A DNA stretch of 64,000 bases from Pseudomonas sp. IB20 (GCF_009707325.1 NZ_CP046103.1:3641284-3705283), one strand, 5' to 3'. Positions 18,094 through 27,126 are shown, counted from the first letter of the stretch. The notes: generated by a model not told the origin, from the letters alone. A program made the numbers and translations.

Positions 18094-18273
18094 ATGCGCG
18101 TAAAAGCATCCAACAGCAAAGCAAAGCCAGCTCCAGCCGTTGAAACCAGCGAATCGATCAACAGCCAGATTGCTGCTTTCCTCAAGTCCGGCGGCGAAAT
18201 CCAGCAAATTGCCAAGGGCGTGAGCGGCCAGACTTTCGGCCCGTCCAAGCAGATCAGCCTGGGCAAAAAGTAA
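18094..18273 (+). CDS. Conserved small protein, 59 residues
   Basis: A 59-residue protein from the ATG at 18094 (MRVKASNSKAKPAPAVETSE). The first 20 residues are basic and alanine/proline-rich, followed by a helix (SINSQIAAFLKSGGEIQQIA) and a C-terminus KGVSGQTFGPSKQISLGKK. An upstream ATG at 18058 would add a hydrophobic leader (MAKLIFYRLVAA) and is a possible alternative. It stands alone and is followed by a long hairpin. I recognise it as a small conserved Pseudomonas protein with no known function. Confidence 0.65.
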   Translation: MRVKASNSKAKPAPAVETSESINSQIAAFLKSGGEIQQIAKGVSGQTFGPSKQISLGKK

Positions 18274-18300
18274 AATTCGCGCAACACCCCCTGCGTTGCA

Positions 18301-18342
18301 TCTAGTCCCTAAGCGTCTTGCCCTCAAGGCGCCAGGACTAGA
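18301..18342. other. Long two-part hairpin after the small gene
   Basis: TCTAGTCC (18301-18308) pairs with GGACTAGA (18335-18342), and inside it GCGTCTTG pairs with CAAGGCGC with one wobble. There is no T run, so it is more likely an mRNA-stabilising or processing structure than an intrinsic terminator. Confidence 0.6.
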
Positions 18343-18493
18343 GCCCGAAATACCCTCACTGCATCACACCATAGTGCGCTAATCGACGAACGGGCCTCAC
18401 CTGCAGGTTTTCGCCGGTATGCTTGCACACGTCTAGCAAGGGCATCTGCCCAATTTTCCCTGTCACTGCTCCTCGCTTTTCATGGAGTGAAGC

Positions 18494-19216
18494 TTGCTCA
18501 AGCCCTGCATTTTTCTGATAACTGCCCTTGCGGCAAGCCCCTTTGCGCAAGCGCAGATTTTTCAGCGTGAATTGGGCGATTTCGACCTGAAATTGGGCAC
18601 TACGCCAAGCCGTAGCATGGCCCAGGGCCTTGTAAAGCCTACCGCTCCGGGCAGCGACTCATTCCACGGCGGCCTCGACCTGAGCCACGACAGCGGCCTG
18701 TATTTCGGCCAATTCTCACCGAACATGGGGCTTTCACCCGCCAATAACCTCGAAGTCGACTCCTACATGGGCTTCAAACGCCCTTTCGACAAGACCCTGG
18801 GTTATGAAGTGGGACTGATTCATTACAGCTACCCCAAGCTCAGCCCACTCAACAGCCAAGAGTTCTACGGCGGCTTGAACCTGTTGGGCAATCGCTTCGG
18901 CGCCTCCTTCAGCAACGACCCGGACCGCCAGGACAGCACCCTGTTTGCCGACCTTGGCGGCACGCAGCCTTTCGGCATCGGCGTCAGCATGAAGTACACC
19001 ACGCACCAACTGGGCTCCCCGGCCTCGGTGGAAGGCGGTGCCATCAGCAGCTTCAGTGATTGGTCGATACAACTTTCCCGCGCGTGGAAGGGCGTCGACC
19101 TGGACCTGATCTACAGCGACTCCAGCCTCAGCGGCGGTGACTGCTCGGCCTACTCCGGACACAATTCGCAATGCGACGGTCTCTTGACCTTAAAGGCTGC
19201 GCGATCGTTTTATTGA
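18494..19216 (+). CDS. TorF-family putative porin
   Basis: A 240-residue outer-membrane protein of the TorF (TIGR02001) type. The signal peptide is MLKPCIFLITALAASPFAQA; the mature part opens QIFQRELGDFDLKLG and is built from alternating strands, with the family-like stretch GGLDLSHDSGLYFGQFSPNM and a C-terminal aromatic (SFY). The start is a TTG at 18494 preceded by GGAG; no in-frame ATG gives a better signal peptide. Two cysteines near the C-terminus (GDCSAYSGHNSQC) may form a disulfide. What it transports is unknown. Confidence 0.82.
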   Translation: MLKPCIFLITALAASPFAQAQIFQRELGDFDLKLGTTPSRSMAQGLVKPTAPGSDSFHGGLDLSHDSGLYFGQFSPNMGLSPANNLEVDSYMGFKRPFDKTLGYEVGLIHYSYPKLSPLNSQEFYGGLNLLGNRFGASFSNDPDRQDSTLFADLGGTQPFGIGVSMKYTTHQLGSPASVEGGAISSFSDWSIQLSRAWKGVDLDLIYSDSSLSGGDCSAYSGHNSQCDGLLTLKAARSFY

Positions 19217-19282
19217 TGGGCTGAACTGTCGCCCACAGCACGAGTTCACATGCATTAACTCCCTTTGCGCAAGGACTCGCCC

Positions 19283-20194
19283 ATGCTGCGTCGGCTCAAA
19301 CTATTAATCGTATTGCTGAGCCTGAGCTTGCTGCTCAGCGGCTGCAGTCGCGTGGGCCTGGCCTACCGCAACCTGGATATCATCATCCCCTGGAGCCTCA
19401 ACGACTACCTGGACATGCACGCCGGGCAGAAGAGCTGGTTCAACGACACACTCAAGGAACACCTGGCCTGGCACTGCACCACGCAATTGCCGGGCTATCT
19501 GGATTGGCTTGATCGCCTGCAACAGATGGTCGACAACAACCAGGTCACTGACGACGCGCTGCAAACGCGCACTGTGGAAGCCAAGCAGGCGATTGCCGAA
19601 GTCGCACGGGAAATCACGCCGTCGGCCATTCAATTGCTGCAAGGCCTGGATGATCAGCAGGTCAAGGACATGAGCGACGCCCTGGCCAAGGACCTGCGCA
19701 AGCGTCAGGACGAATACCTCAAGCCGCCCCTGGAGCAGCAAATCAAGGAACGCGCCCAACGCATGAGCAAACGCCTGGACGCTTGGATGGGCCCGCTCAG
19801 TGCCAGCCAGCAGAATCGGGTCACCGCCTGGTCAATTAGCCTCGGGGAGCAAAACGAGCAGTGGATCGGCAACCGCGCCCGTTGGCAGGCGCAGTTTATC
19901 GACGCGGTGCAGCAGCGTCAGAGCGCGGACTTCGCGCAGAAAATGCAGCAGTTACTGGTGGACCGTGAAAGCCTGTGGCCCGCGCAATACAAGGTCGCCT
20001 ATGCCCAGACGGAAACGGCGGCACGCAGCCTGATTGTCGACCTGATGGCCGAAAGCACGGTGCAGCAGCGCATGAAGCTGACGCAGAAGATTGGCGGTGT
20101 GCGCAGCGACTTCAAGGCACTCAAATGCCTAAAGGCGGCAATAGACGGGCTTGCCCGCGATAGCGGTAGATCAGCCGGCAGATTGATTGCCTGA
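19283..20194 (+). CDS. DUF6279 family lipoprotein
   Basis: A 303-residue lipoprotein (ATG at 19283, MLRRLKLLIVLLSLSLLLSG followed by the lipobox cysteine). The mature part contains YRNLDIIIPWSLNDYLDM and a mostly helical body (about 90-300) rich in Q, K and E. The residue after the cysteine is serine, so outer-membrane sorting is expected. It follows the TorF-type porin by about 65 bases in the same direction. Function unknown. Confidence 0.82.
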   Translation: MLRRLKLLIVLLSLSLLLSGCSRVGLAYRNLDIIIPWSLNDYLDMHAGQKSWFNDTLKEHLAWHCTTQLPGYLDWLDRLQQMVDNNQVTDDALQTRTVEAKQAIAEVAREITPSAIQLLQGLDDQQVKDMSDALAKDLRKRQDEYLKPPLEQQIKERAQRMSKRLDAWMGPLSASQQNRVTAWSISLGEQNEQWIGNRARWQAQFIDAVQQRQSADFAQKMQQLLVDRESLWPAQYKVAYAQTETAARSLIVDLMAESTVQQRMKLTQKIGGVRSDFKALKCLKAAIDGLARDSGRSAGRLIA

Positions 20195-20202
20195 CACTCC
20201 GC

Positions 20203-20228
20203 ATCGCGAGCACGCCCGCTCCCACAGG
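20203..20228. repeat. Single degenerate REP unit
   Basis: ATCGCGAGCACGCCCGCTCCCACAG sits between two convergent genes. Confidence 0.6.
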
Positions 20229-20248
20229 GTCATACAGCGCCTGTTAGA

Positions 20249-20638
20249 TCAAGCAATCTGCGCCTTTGAGGCCACTTCATCAAACGTCGCCGGCTCCAGC
20301 GCATCCGGCTGGTCATCCAACACCTGGCGCGGGTGATCGTTGCCCGGGATGGAGCTGTCAATCAGCGCCAGCAGTTGCGCACCGCGAGCGGTCAAGATGA
20401 AGTTCTCACCGTTTCCGCCCTCTTCCTCAGGCCGCGATTCAATAAACCCACGCTTGAACAGCAGCGCTTCGTAATCCGCAGCGGTCTCTTTCAACGTATC
20501 CAGATTGCCAGTGGACTCGCCCGCGGTGGCCTTCTCGGCAGCTTCCTGCTCGGCATATTTACGCGGTGCAAAGCTGCCTTCGCCGTTCTGCACTTCATGC
20601 AGCAGACGTTCGATCAAATCCCAGTTGTAAGTCGTCAT
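20249..20638 (-). CDS. Hypothetical protein, DUF2513-like
   Basis: A 129-residue acidic protein from the ATG at 20638, preceded by a perfect AGGAGG ribosome site. Its opening MTTYNWDLIERLLHEVQN, and the central DYEALLFKRGFIESRP and TARGAQLLALIDSS, suggest the small winged-helix DUF2513 family, but this is a weak likeness. The last 25 residues are polar and appear disordered. It is convergent with the DUF6279 gene. Function unknown. Confidence 0.7.
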   Translation of the reverse strand: MTTYNWDLIERLLHEVQNGEGSFAPRKYAEQEAAEKATAGESTGNLDTLKETAADYEALLFKRGFIESRPEEEGGNGENFILTARGAQLLALIDSSIPGNDHPRQVLDDQPDALEPATFDEVASKAQIA

Positions 20639-20793
20639 CCTGATTCCTCCTGCAGGCCGATGGAAAAGTAGCCTGTCTAGTGGTGTGACATGCCCCGTCA
20701 CCGGGCGTTCAGCCGAATAGACCGGCGTCATTTCTCTGAACTTTCCAGACGTTCGCCACCTCAACTGAACACCACTGCCAAGGAGGACCGATC

Positions 20794-21069
20794 ATGAAAA
20801 CCCTGATGAACCTGGCCATTGCCGCCACGCTGCTGACTGCCCTGCCCGCCTGGGCGTGCACGCCGGAGGAGGCCACGGCGAAGCGCGAACAACTGGCACA
20901 GGAAGTGACCAAACTCACTGAGCAGAACCCGACCAAGGCCAAGGAAATGAATGCAGAGCTGCAGAAAATGGACATGGACACGACGGCCGCTGATTTACCC
21001 GATAAATGCCAGTTGATCGATCAGCGCCTTAAAGATCTCAAAAAAGCGGCTGCCGAGACAAAAAACTGA
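20794..21069 (+). CDS. Small periplasmic protein, 91 residues
   Basis: A 91-residue secreted protein: signal peptide MKTLMNLAIAATLLTALPAWA, then mature CTPEEATAKREQLAQEVTKL and a helical, charged remainder with a second cysteine (DKCQLIDQRL). The two cysteines may form a disulfide holding a helical hairpin. There is no lipobox pattern. It is followed by a strong terminator. No known family; function unknown. Confidence 0.78.
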   Translation: MKTLMNLAIAATLLTALPAWACTPEEATAKREQLAQEVTKLTEQNPTKAKEMNAELQKMDMDTTAADLPDKCQLIDQRLKDLKKAAAETKN

Positions 21070-21075
21070 AGGCAT

Positions 21076-21104
21076 AAAAAAACCGGACATCGTCCGGTTT
21101 TTTT
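21076..21104. terminator. Bidirectional intrinsic terminator
   Basis: Seven A, CCGGAC-ATC-GTCCGG, seven T. It separates the small periplasmic gene from the convergent helicase gene. Confidence 0.95.
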
Positions 21105-21119
21105 CATACCCGCGCAGCC

Positions 21120-22466
21120 TTACTCGGCAGCTGGCGCTTCTGGCTTGCGACGCTTGAGCGGCGCCATGCCGTCCTTGCTGACGAGCGACAGGTTGTCGGT
21201 CTTCGGCCGGTTGGCAATCTTGCGCTTGGTCGGCGACTTGGCACCGGCCTTTTTCTTGTCGCCCTTGGCGTCGACCTTTTTCTTCTTCACGCCAACGGCC
21301 TTGCCCGACGCTTTGACCTTCTTCGGCCCGGTGTAGGTGCCTTTGACTTCCTTGATGGTGCGGCGCTCGAACGACTGCTTCAGGTAGCGTTCGATGCTCG
21401 ACATCAGGTTCCAATCACCGTGGCAGATCAGCGAGATCGCCAGGCCATCGTTGCCGGCGCGCCCGGTACGGCCGATACGGTGCACGTATTCGTCGCCGCT
21501 GCGAGGCATGTCGAAGTTGATCACCATGTCCAGGCCATCCACGTCCAGGCCGCGGGCGGCAACGTCGGTGGCAACCAGGATCTTCACGCCGCCGGCCTTA
21601 AGGCGGTCAATAGCCAGCTTGCGGTCCTTCTGGTCCTTCTCACCGTGCAGCACGAACGCTTTGTAGTCCTGTGCCACCAGACGACCGTAGATGCGGTCAG
21701 CTGCAGCCCGGGTGTTGGTGAACACGATGGCCTTTTGATAGGTCTCGTTGGCCAACAGCCAGTTAAGGATCTGTTCTTTGTGCACGTTGTGGTCGGCGGT
21801 GACGATTTGCTGACGCGTGGTGGCGTTCAGGTCGCTGACGTTGTTGACCTGCAGGTGCTCAGGGTTGTTCAGGATCTTGGCGACCATGTCGCGCAGCGTC
21901 GAGCCGCCGGTGGTGGCGGAGAACAGCATGGTTTGCTGGCGATTCACGCATTCAGCTACCAGACGCTGCACATCATCGGCAAAACCCATGTCGAGCATGC
22001 GGTCGGCTTCATCAAGCACCAGCACTTCGACTTCCTTGAGGTCGAGGTTGCCGGCGTTGAGTTGCTCGATCATGCGCCCTGGGGTGCCGATGAGAATATC
22101 CGGCACCTTGCGCAGCATCGCGGCCTGGACCTTGAAGTCTTCGCCGCCGGTGATCAGGCCGGACTTGATGAACGTGAACTGCGAGAAGCGCTCCACTTCT
22201 TTCAAGGTCTGCTGGGCCAGCTCGCGGGTCGGCAGCAGGATCAGGGTTTTGATGCTGACGCGGACTTTGGCCGGGCCAATCAGGCGGTGCAGAATCGGCA
22301 GGACGAAAGCGGCGGTTTTGCCACTCCCGGTTTGAGCCGTCACCCGCAGGTCACGCCCTTCGAGCGCGAGCGGGATGGCCGCTGCTTGCACAGGCGTAGG
22401 CTCGACAAATTTAAGCTCGGCCACGGCTTTGAGCAGGCGTTCGTGCAGGGCGAATTGGGAAAACAC
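21120..22466 (-). CDS. DEAD-box ATP-dependent RNA helicase
   Basis: A 448-residue DEAD-box helicase from a GTG at 22466 (encoding MFSQFALHERLLKAVAELKF). Motifs in order: Q motif (PTPVQAAAIP), I (AQTGSGKT), Ia (PTRELAQQ), Ib (TPGRM), II (DEAD), III (SAT), IV (IVFTNTR), V (ATDVAARGLD), VI (HRIGRTGRAG). A lysine-rich tail of about 80 residues (KKVKASGKAVGVKKKKVDAK and beyond) should bind RNA non-specifically. It probably acts in ribosome assembly or mRNA unwinding, as the SrmB/RhlE-type enzymes do; the exact orthologue is uncertain. Confidence 0.9.
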   Translation of the reverse strand: MFSQFALHERLLKAVAELKFVEPTPVQAAAIPLALEGRDLRVTAQTGSGKTAAFVLPILHRLIGPAKVRVSIKTLILLPTRELAQQTLKEVERFSQFTFIKSGLITGGEDFKVQAAMLRKVPDILIGTPGRMIEQLNAGNLDLKEVEVLVLDEADRMLDMGFADDVQRLVAECVNRQQTMLFSATTGGSTLRDMVAKILNNPEHLQVNNVSDLNATTRQQIVTADHNVHKEQILNWLLANETYQKAIVFTNTRAAADRIYGRLVAQDYKAFVLHGEKDQKDRKLAIDRLKAGGVKILVATDVAARGLDVDGLDMVINFDMPRSGDEYVHRIGRTGRAGNDGLAISLICHGDWNLMSSIERYLKQSFERRTIKEVKGTYTGPKKVKASGKAVGVKKKKVDAKGDKKKAGAKSPTKRKIANRPKTDNLSLVSKDGMAPLKRRKPEAPAAE

Positions 22467-22659
22467 GGGTGCTACCTCGAAGAAATACAAAATATCAGCT
22501 GCATAGGGTAACGGTTTCGGGCGTCCAAACCGAGTTTCTTTACGCGAACGGCGCTAATCAGCTGCTTTTTTGTCAGGACATTTGTCTACAACGTCAACTT
22601 TGTCGCACTTAAATGCTCTAATCGGTCCGTGTTGTCTTACAGAAGAATCGGTTTCATCC

Positions 22660-23958
22660 ATGGATATCAAACAGTTCTGGCTCAACGTCCAAGACCTTTG
22701 GGGCGCCCTCGATCAACACCCGCTGCTGCATGCAAGCTTAGGTTTGGTGGTATTGCTGGTGGTGGCCCTGCTGCTCGGACGGGTCGCACGCTACCTCATC
22801 CTCCACACCGTCAAATTGCTCGGCCGGCAACCGGCGCTGCACTGGCTCAATGACCTGCGGCACAACAAAGTCTTCCACCGCCTGGCGCAGATGGCCCCAT
22901 CCCTGGTGATTCAGTTCGGCCTGTATTTGGTGCCAGAGCTGAGCAAGACCGCCACGCTGTTTATCAGTAATGTGGCCTTGGCGTTCACCATCCTGTTCAT
23001 GACGCTGGCCGTGAGCGCCCTGCTCAATGCGCTGCTGGATATCTACGCGCGCACTGAACATGCCCGCACCCGCTCGATCAAGGGCTATGTGCAACTGGCG
23101 AAGATGGTGTTGTTCGTATTCGCAGCGATCATCATCGTCGCCACCCTGATCGACCGTTCGCCGCTGTTGCTGCTGTCGGGCCTGGGTGCCATGTCGGCGG
23201 TGATTCTGTTGGTGTACAAGGACACCCTGCTGTCGTTCGTCGCCAGCGTGCAACTGACCAGCAATGACATGCTGCGGGTCGGTGACTGGATCGAAATGCC
23301 CCAGGTCGGCGCCGACGGTGACGTGGTGGACATCACCCTGCACACGGTCAAGGTGCAGAACTTCGACAAGACCATCGTCTCCATTCCTACCTGGCGCTTG
23401 ATGTCCGAGTCGTTCAAGAACTGGCGCGGCATGCAGGCGTCCGGTGGGCGTCGCATCAAACGCAGCCTGTACATCGACGCCAGCGGCGTGCGCTTCCTGC
23501 GCGACGACGAAGAAGTGCGCATGACCCAGGTGCACCTGCTCACCGACTATATCAGCCGCAAACAAGCCGAACTCAAGGCCTGGAACGAAGCCCAGGGCAA
23601 CAGCGCGCAACTGTCGGCCAACCGCCGCCGTATGACCAACCTGGGCACCTTCCGCGCCTATGCCCTGGCCTATCTGAAAAGCCACCCAGACATCCAGCCG
23701 AACATGACCTGCATGGTGCGCCAGATGCAAACCACCGCCCAAGGCGTGCCGCTGGAGATCTACTGCTTCACGCGCACCACGGCGTGGGCCGATTACGAGC
23801 GCATTCAGGGGGATATTTTTGATTATTTGCTGGCGGTGCTGCCGGAGTTCGGCTTGAGCCTGTATCAGCAGCCGAGTGGCAATGACTTGCGGGCGGGGAT
23901 GTTGCCGGCGGTGTTGGGGGCCAGTCATTTGCCGGCGCCCGAACGCAGCGCTATCTAA
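22660..23958 (+). CDS. Mechanosensitive channel, MscS family (YbdG/MscM type)
   Basis: A 432-residue inner-membrane channel with about five membrane segments and a conserved pore/beta domain: LSGLGAMSAVILLVYKDTLL is the pore helix, then SVQLTSNDMLRVGDWIEMPQ and VQNFDKTIVSIPT. The cytoplasmic part (about 250-410) is longer than in MscS and has the insertion seen in E. coli YbdG (MscM, 415 residues). The ATG at 22660 is preferred over an upstream ATG at 22570. It is divergent from the helicase. It likely releases solutes on osmotic downshock. Confidence 0.88.
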   Translation: MDIKQFWLNVQDLWGALDQHPLLHASLGLVVLLVVALLLGRVARYLILHTVKLLGRQPALHWLNDLRHNKVFHRLAQMAPSLVIQFGLYLVPELSKTATLFISNVALAFTILFMTLAVSALLNALLDIYARTEHARTRSIKGYVQLAKMVLFVFAAIIIVATLIDRSPLLLLSGLGAMSAVILLVYKDTLLSFVASVQLTSNDMLRVGDWIEMPQVGADGDVVDITLHTVKVQNFDKTIVSIPTWRLMSESFKNWRGMQASGGRRIKRSLYIDASGVRFLRDDEEVRMTQVHLLTDYISRKQAELKAWNEAQGNSAQLSANRRRMTNLGTFRAYALAYLKSHPDIQPNMTCMVRQMQTTAQGVPLEIYCFTRTTAWADYERIQGDIFDYLLAVLPEFGLSLYQQPSGNDLRAGMLPAVLGASHLPAPERSAI

Positions 23959-23970
23959 CACCACCCTCCC

Positions 23971-23999
23971 CCTGTGGGAGCGGGCGCCCGCGCCCGCAA
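23971..23999. repeat. REP unit
   Basis: CTGTGGGAGCGGGCGCCCGC lies between the convergent channel gene and the EamA transporter gene. Confidence 0.6.
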
Positions 24000-24003
24000 G
24001 AGT

Positions 24004-24870
24004 TCAACGGCTGATCGCCTCCTTGCGCACGCCCAGCCGACTGATCCAAACCGCGCCCAAAATCACCAACCCGCCCAACGCCAGCCTCCCCAGCGGCTCG
24101 TGCTGGTTCCAGATCAGCAAGTTCAGCAACAACCCCACCGGCACATGCAGGTTGTTCATCACCGCCAAGGTGCCGCCGTTGACCAGGCAGGCGCCCTTGT
24201 TCCACCAGTACATGCCCAGCGCGGTGCTGACCAACCCGAGGAACACCAACACGCCCCATTGCAGTGGCGCTTGCGGCAGGAAGTCGGCCTTGCCGAACAG
24301 CACGAATGCCGGCAACACCACGATCAAGGCGCCCAGGTAGAAATAGCCGAAGCGCCGGTAATGCGGCAAATCACTCGGATAACGCGCCACCAGGTGCTTG
24401 TACATCACCTGCCCGGCCGCGTAGGTGAAGTTGGCCAGTTGCAGCAGCAAAAAGCCGCCGAGGAAGTGCGGGGTAATCTGGTCGAAGCGGATCACCGCCG
24501 CGCCGCCCACCGCCACCAGTGCAGCGATCAGCGCCCAAGGGTTGAAGCGTCGGTTGAGCGCGTCTTCGATCAGGGTCACGTGCAACGGTGTGAGAATGGT
24601 GAACAGCAGCACTTCCGGCACGGTGAGCACACGAAAGCTCAGGTACAGGCACACGTAGGTCACGCCGAACTGCAGCGCGCCGATCACCAGCATGCCACGC
24701 ATGAACCTTGGCTCTACCGAGCGCCAGCGCGTCAGCGGGATAAAGACCAGCCCGGCTAGCACCACGCGCACCAGCACGGCGAAGTAGCTGTCGACGTGAC
24801 CGGCGAGGTATTCGCCGATCAAGCTGAAAGAAAATGCCTGAATCAGGGTGACAACCAGTAGATAGCCCAT
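24004..24870 (-). CDS. EamA/DMT-family transporter
   Basis: A 288-residue membrane protein with ten predicted spans in two EamA halves (about 1-140 and 150-285). The ATG at 24870 gives MGYLLVVTLIQAFSFSLIGE. The C-terminal half contains WNKGACLVNGGTLAVMNNLH. The substrate class is probably carboxylates, amino acids or amines. A hairpin with T run lies just upstream on this strand, so expression may depend on read-through from azoR or on attenuation. Confidence 0.85.
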   Translation of the reverse strand: MGYLLVVTLIQAFSFSLIGEYLAGHVDSYFAVLVRVVLAGLVFIPLTRWRSVEPRFMRGMLVIGALQFGVTYVCLYLSFRVLTVPEVLLFTILTPLHVTLIEDALNRRFNPWALIAALVAVGGAAVIRFDQITPHFLGGFLLLQLANFTYAAGQVMYKHLVARYPSDLPHYRRFGYFYLGALIVVLPAFVLFGKADFLPQAPLQWGVLVFLGLVSTALGMYWWNKGACLVNGGTLAVMNNLHVPVGLLLNLLIWNQHEPLGRLALGGLVILGAVWISRLGVRKEAISR

Positions 24871-24932
24871 GCGCGCCTCATTTCGAATGGGCGCGACTTT
24901 AAGGGTTTTCGGTGTTTGACGAAACTCGAGGC

Positions 24933-24967
24933 AAAAAAAACCCGACCTCGCTAAAGCGGCAGTCGGG
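24933..24967 (-). terminator. Intrinsic terminator or attenuator between azoR and the EamA gene
   Basis: On the minus strand CCCGAC...GTCGGG with an inner CGCT/AGCG stem, then eight T. It lies 107 bases after azoR and 63 bases before the EamA start, so it may end azoR transcripts or attenuate the next gene. Confidence 0.8.
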
Positions 24968-25073
24968 CAGGAGCACTCAGGAGCAACAAGTGCAAAGGGA
25001 GGTTCGATACGCGTACTTGAAGGGTTTGCGTGGGGCGATATAAACACCACGCGATTATGTGGCGATTAAACGA

Positions 25074-25673
25074 TCAAGCAACCTGGGCCAGCAGCGCTTT
25101 CGCGTGATTGATGCCCCTCTCCTGGAAGTCCCCGCTCAGGTTCACCCCTTCGGCGTGAATGAAGGTGACATCGTGAATCCCGATAAACGCCATGACCTGA
25201 CGCAGGTAGGGTTCCTGGTGATCAGAGGTCGCGCCGGAGTGTATACCGCCACGCGCGGTCAGCACGATAGCGCGCTTGCCGGTGAGCAACCCTTGAGGGC
25301 CGGTGGGTGTGTACTTGAAGGTCACACCGGCACGCAACACGTGGTCCAGCCAGGCTTTGAGGGTGCTGGGGATGGCGAAGTTGTACATCGGCGCGGCCAT
25401 CACCAGCACGTCGGCAGCCAGCAGTTCGTCAGTCAATTCGTTGGAGCGGTCCAAAGAAGCCTGTTCAATGCCGCTGCGCTGTTCGGCGGGCTTCATCCAG
25501 CCACCGAGCAGGTTGGCATCCAGGTGCGGGACCGGGTTAAGGGCCACGTCGCGCACGGTGATTTGATCCAGCGGATGGGCGGCCTGCCATTGGCTGATGA
25601 ACTGTTGAGTCAGCTGGCGGGAGATCGAATCCTGCTGGCGGGCGCTGCTTTCAATGATCAGAACGTTGGACAT
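25074..25673 (-). CDS. azoR: FMN-dependent NADH-azoreductase (quinone reductase)
   Basis: A 199-residue flavodoxin-like enzyme that reduces azo bonds and quinones with NAD(P)H. It starts MSNVLIIESSARQQDSISRQ and contains the FMN-binding loops MAAPMYNFAIPSTLKAWLD and TARGGIHS. The family length is about 200. In P. aeruginosa there are three paralogues; position next to the LysR/hydrolase/ppiA block fits azoR3 (PA3223), but I cannot confirm which. Confidence 0.92.
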   Translation of the reverse strand: MSNVLIIESSARQQDSISRQLTQQFISQWQAAHPLDQITVRDVALNPVPHLDANLLGGWMKPAEQRSGIEQASLDRSNELTDELLAADVLVMAAPMYNFAIPSTLKAWLDHVLRAGVTFKYTPTGPQGLLTGKRAIVLTARGGIHSGATSDHQEPYLRQVMAFIGIHDVTFIHAEGVNLSGDFQERGINHAKALLAQVA

Positions 25674-25788
25674 GGCTAGGTAGGCTCCATCTGTAAGTGC
25701 TGTAAGACGATGGAGAAAAGATTAACCATGGCTCATTCGATAAAAAAGCGCAAAAAACTGCTACAACCCATCTAGAAATTTGTTTATA

Positions 25789-25818
25789 AGCGGAGTATTG
25801 CTGTAGGCATGCTCCGCT
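25789..25818 (-). terminator. Hairpin after the small secreted gene
   Basis: AGCGGAG...CTCCGCT forms a 7-bp stem with a 16-base loop just past the minus-strand gene ending at 25825. The T run is weak, so termination is only likely. Confidence 0.5.
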
Positions 25819-25824
25819 ACCGCT

Positions 25825-26139
25825 TTATTTTGGGGCACACGCCAGCGCGATACGCATCTTGATAATGGCGCGGCTGAACTTGACCGTGGTGTTGGTACTT
25901 TTGCCCGCTTGGACCGTGACCTTGCGAGTACGCGGCGATTCCGGGCCATTGCTGAAGGTTACCGAACACTGCGCGTCGTTGGTGCCGTAGTTGTTTAGTC
26001 GGATCGAACTGATGTCGCCGTCCACGTCGGAAGCGATGTAGTCCACTTTCACGCCGTCGATCTTTTTCGTCACGTCGATGGGGTAGGCAAACGCGCTCAT
26101 CGGCAGCAGCGCCAGCAACACACAACAGAATTTTCTCAT
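25825..26139 (-). CDS. Secreted protein of unknown function, 104 residues
   Basis: A 104-residue exported protein: signal peptide MRKFCCVLLALLPMSAFAYP, then a beta-rich mature part with ISSIRLNNYGTNDAQCSVTF and SRAIIKMRIALACAP; its two cysteines may pair. The tandem of strands resembles a small immunoglobulin-like sandwich. It is divergent from the LysR gene with a 49-base gap, so the two share a promoter region. Function unknown. Confidence 0.78.
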   Translation of the reverse strand: MRKFCCVLLALLPMSAFAYPIDVTKKIDGVKVDYIASDVDGDISSIRLNNYGTNDAQCSVTFSNGPESPRTRKVTVQAGKSTNTTVKFSRAIIKMRIALACAPK

Positions 26140-26188
26140 TCGGCAGTCTCCAATAAGGACCGCCAGCTTAGGACAAGAGGAGCTCATC

Positions 26189-27112
26189 TTGAAAGCGCCC
26201 CGCGTTACCCTCGATCAATGGCGCACGCTGCAAGCGGTAGTCGACCATGGCGGCTTCGCCCAGGCGGCTGAAGCGCTGCACCGCTCGCAGTCCTCGGTGA
26301 GTTACACCGTGGCGCGCATGCAAGACCAGCTCGGCGTGCCGCTGCTGCGCATCGACGGGCGCAAGGCGGTGCTCACCGACGCCGGTGAAGTGCTGTTGCG
26401 CCGCTCCCGGCAACTGGTGAAAAACGCCAGCCAACTGGAAGACCTCGCCCACCATATGGAACAGGGCTGGGAAGCCGAAGTGCGGCTGGTGGTGGATGCC
26501 GCCTACCCGAATGCGCGCCTGGTGCGTGCCCTCACCGCCTTTATGCCGCAAAGCCGTGGTTGCCGCGTGCGCCTGCGCGAAGAAGTGTTGTCGGGCGTAG
26601 AAGAGTTGTTGATTGATGGCATGGCCGACCTCGCCATCAGCGGCTTCATCATACCCGGCTACCTGGGCACGGAAATGAGCGACGTGGAGTTTATCGCCGT
26701 GGCCCATCCCGACCATTCGCTGCATCGCCTCAACCGCGAGCTGAGCTTCCAGGACCTGGAAAGCCAGATGCAGGTGGTGATCCGCGACTCCGGCCGCCAG
26801 CAGCCGCGGGACGTGGGCTGGCTGGGCGCCGAACAGCGTTGGACCGTCGGCAGCCTGCCCACCGCCGCGACCTTCGTCAGCAGCGGCCTGGGCTTTGCGT
26901 GGTTGCCCCGGCACATGATCGAACGCGAACTCAACGAAGGTCTGCTCAAGCAGCTACCCTTGGAAAAGGGCGGCAGCCGCAACCCGACGTTCTACCTGTA
27001 CGCGAACAAGGACAAACCCCTGGGCCCAGCCACACAGATCCTCGTGGAATTGCTGCGCACCTTTGACACCGCTCCCTTGGACGCGCCTTTCGCCGCCCCC
27101 GAGCAAGCCTGA
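26189..27112 (+). CDS. LysR-family regulator, PA3225-like
   Basis: A 307-residue LysR regulator. A TTG start at 26189 follows an AGAGGAG site; MKAPRVTLDQWRTLQAVVDH then the helix-turn-helix GGFAQAAEALHRSQSSVSYT. The gene lies in the order LysR, alpha/beta hydrolase, ppiA, ABC exporter, matching PA3225-PA3228 of P. aeruginosa, where PA3225 has been reported to repress the ABC exporter gene. That role is inferred here from position. Confidence 0.85.
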   Translation: MKAPRVTLDQWRTLQAVVDHGGFAQAAEALHRSQSSVSYTVARMQDQLGVPLLRIDGRKAVLTDAGEVLLRRSRQLVKNASQLEDLAHHMEQGWEAEVRLVVDAAYPNARLVRALTAFMPQSRGCRVRLREEVLSGVEELLIDGMADLAISGFIIPGYLGTEMSDVEFIAVAHPDHSLHRLNRELSFQDLESQMQVVIRDSGRQQPRDVGWLGAEQRWTVGSLPTAATFVSSGLGFAWLPRHMIERELNEGLLKQLPLEKGGSRNPTFYLYANKDKPLGPATQILVELLRTFDTAPLDAPFAAPEQA

Positions 27113-27126
27113 AACGGAGTTCATGC

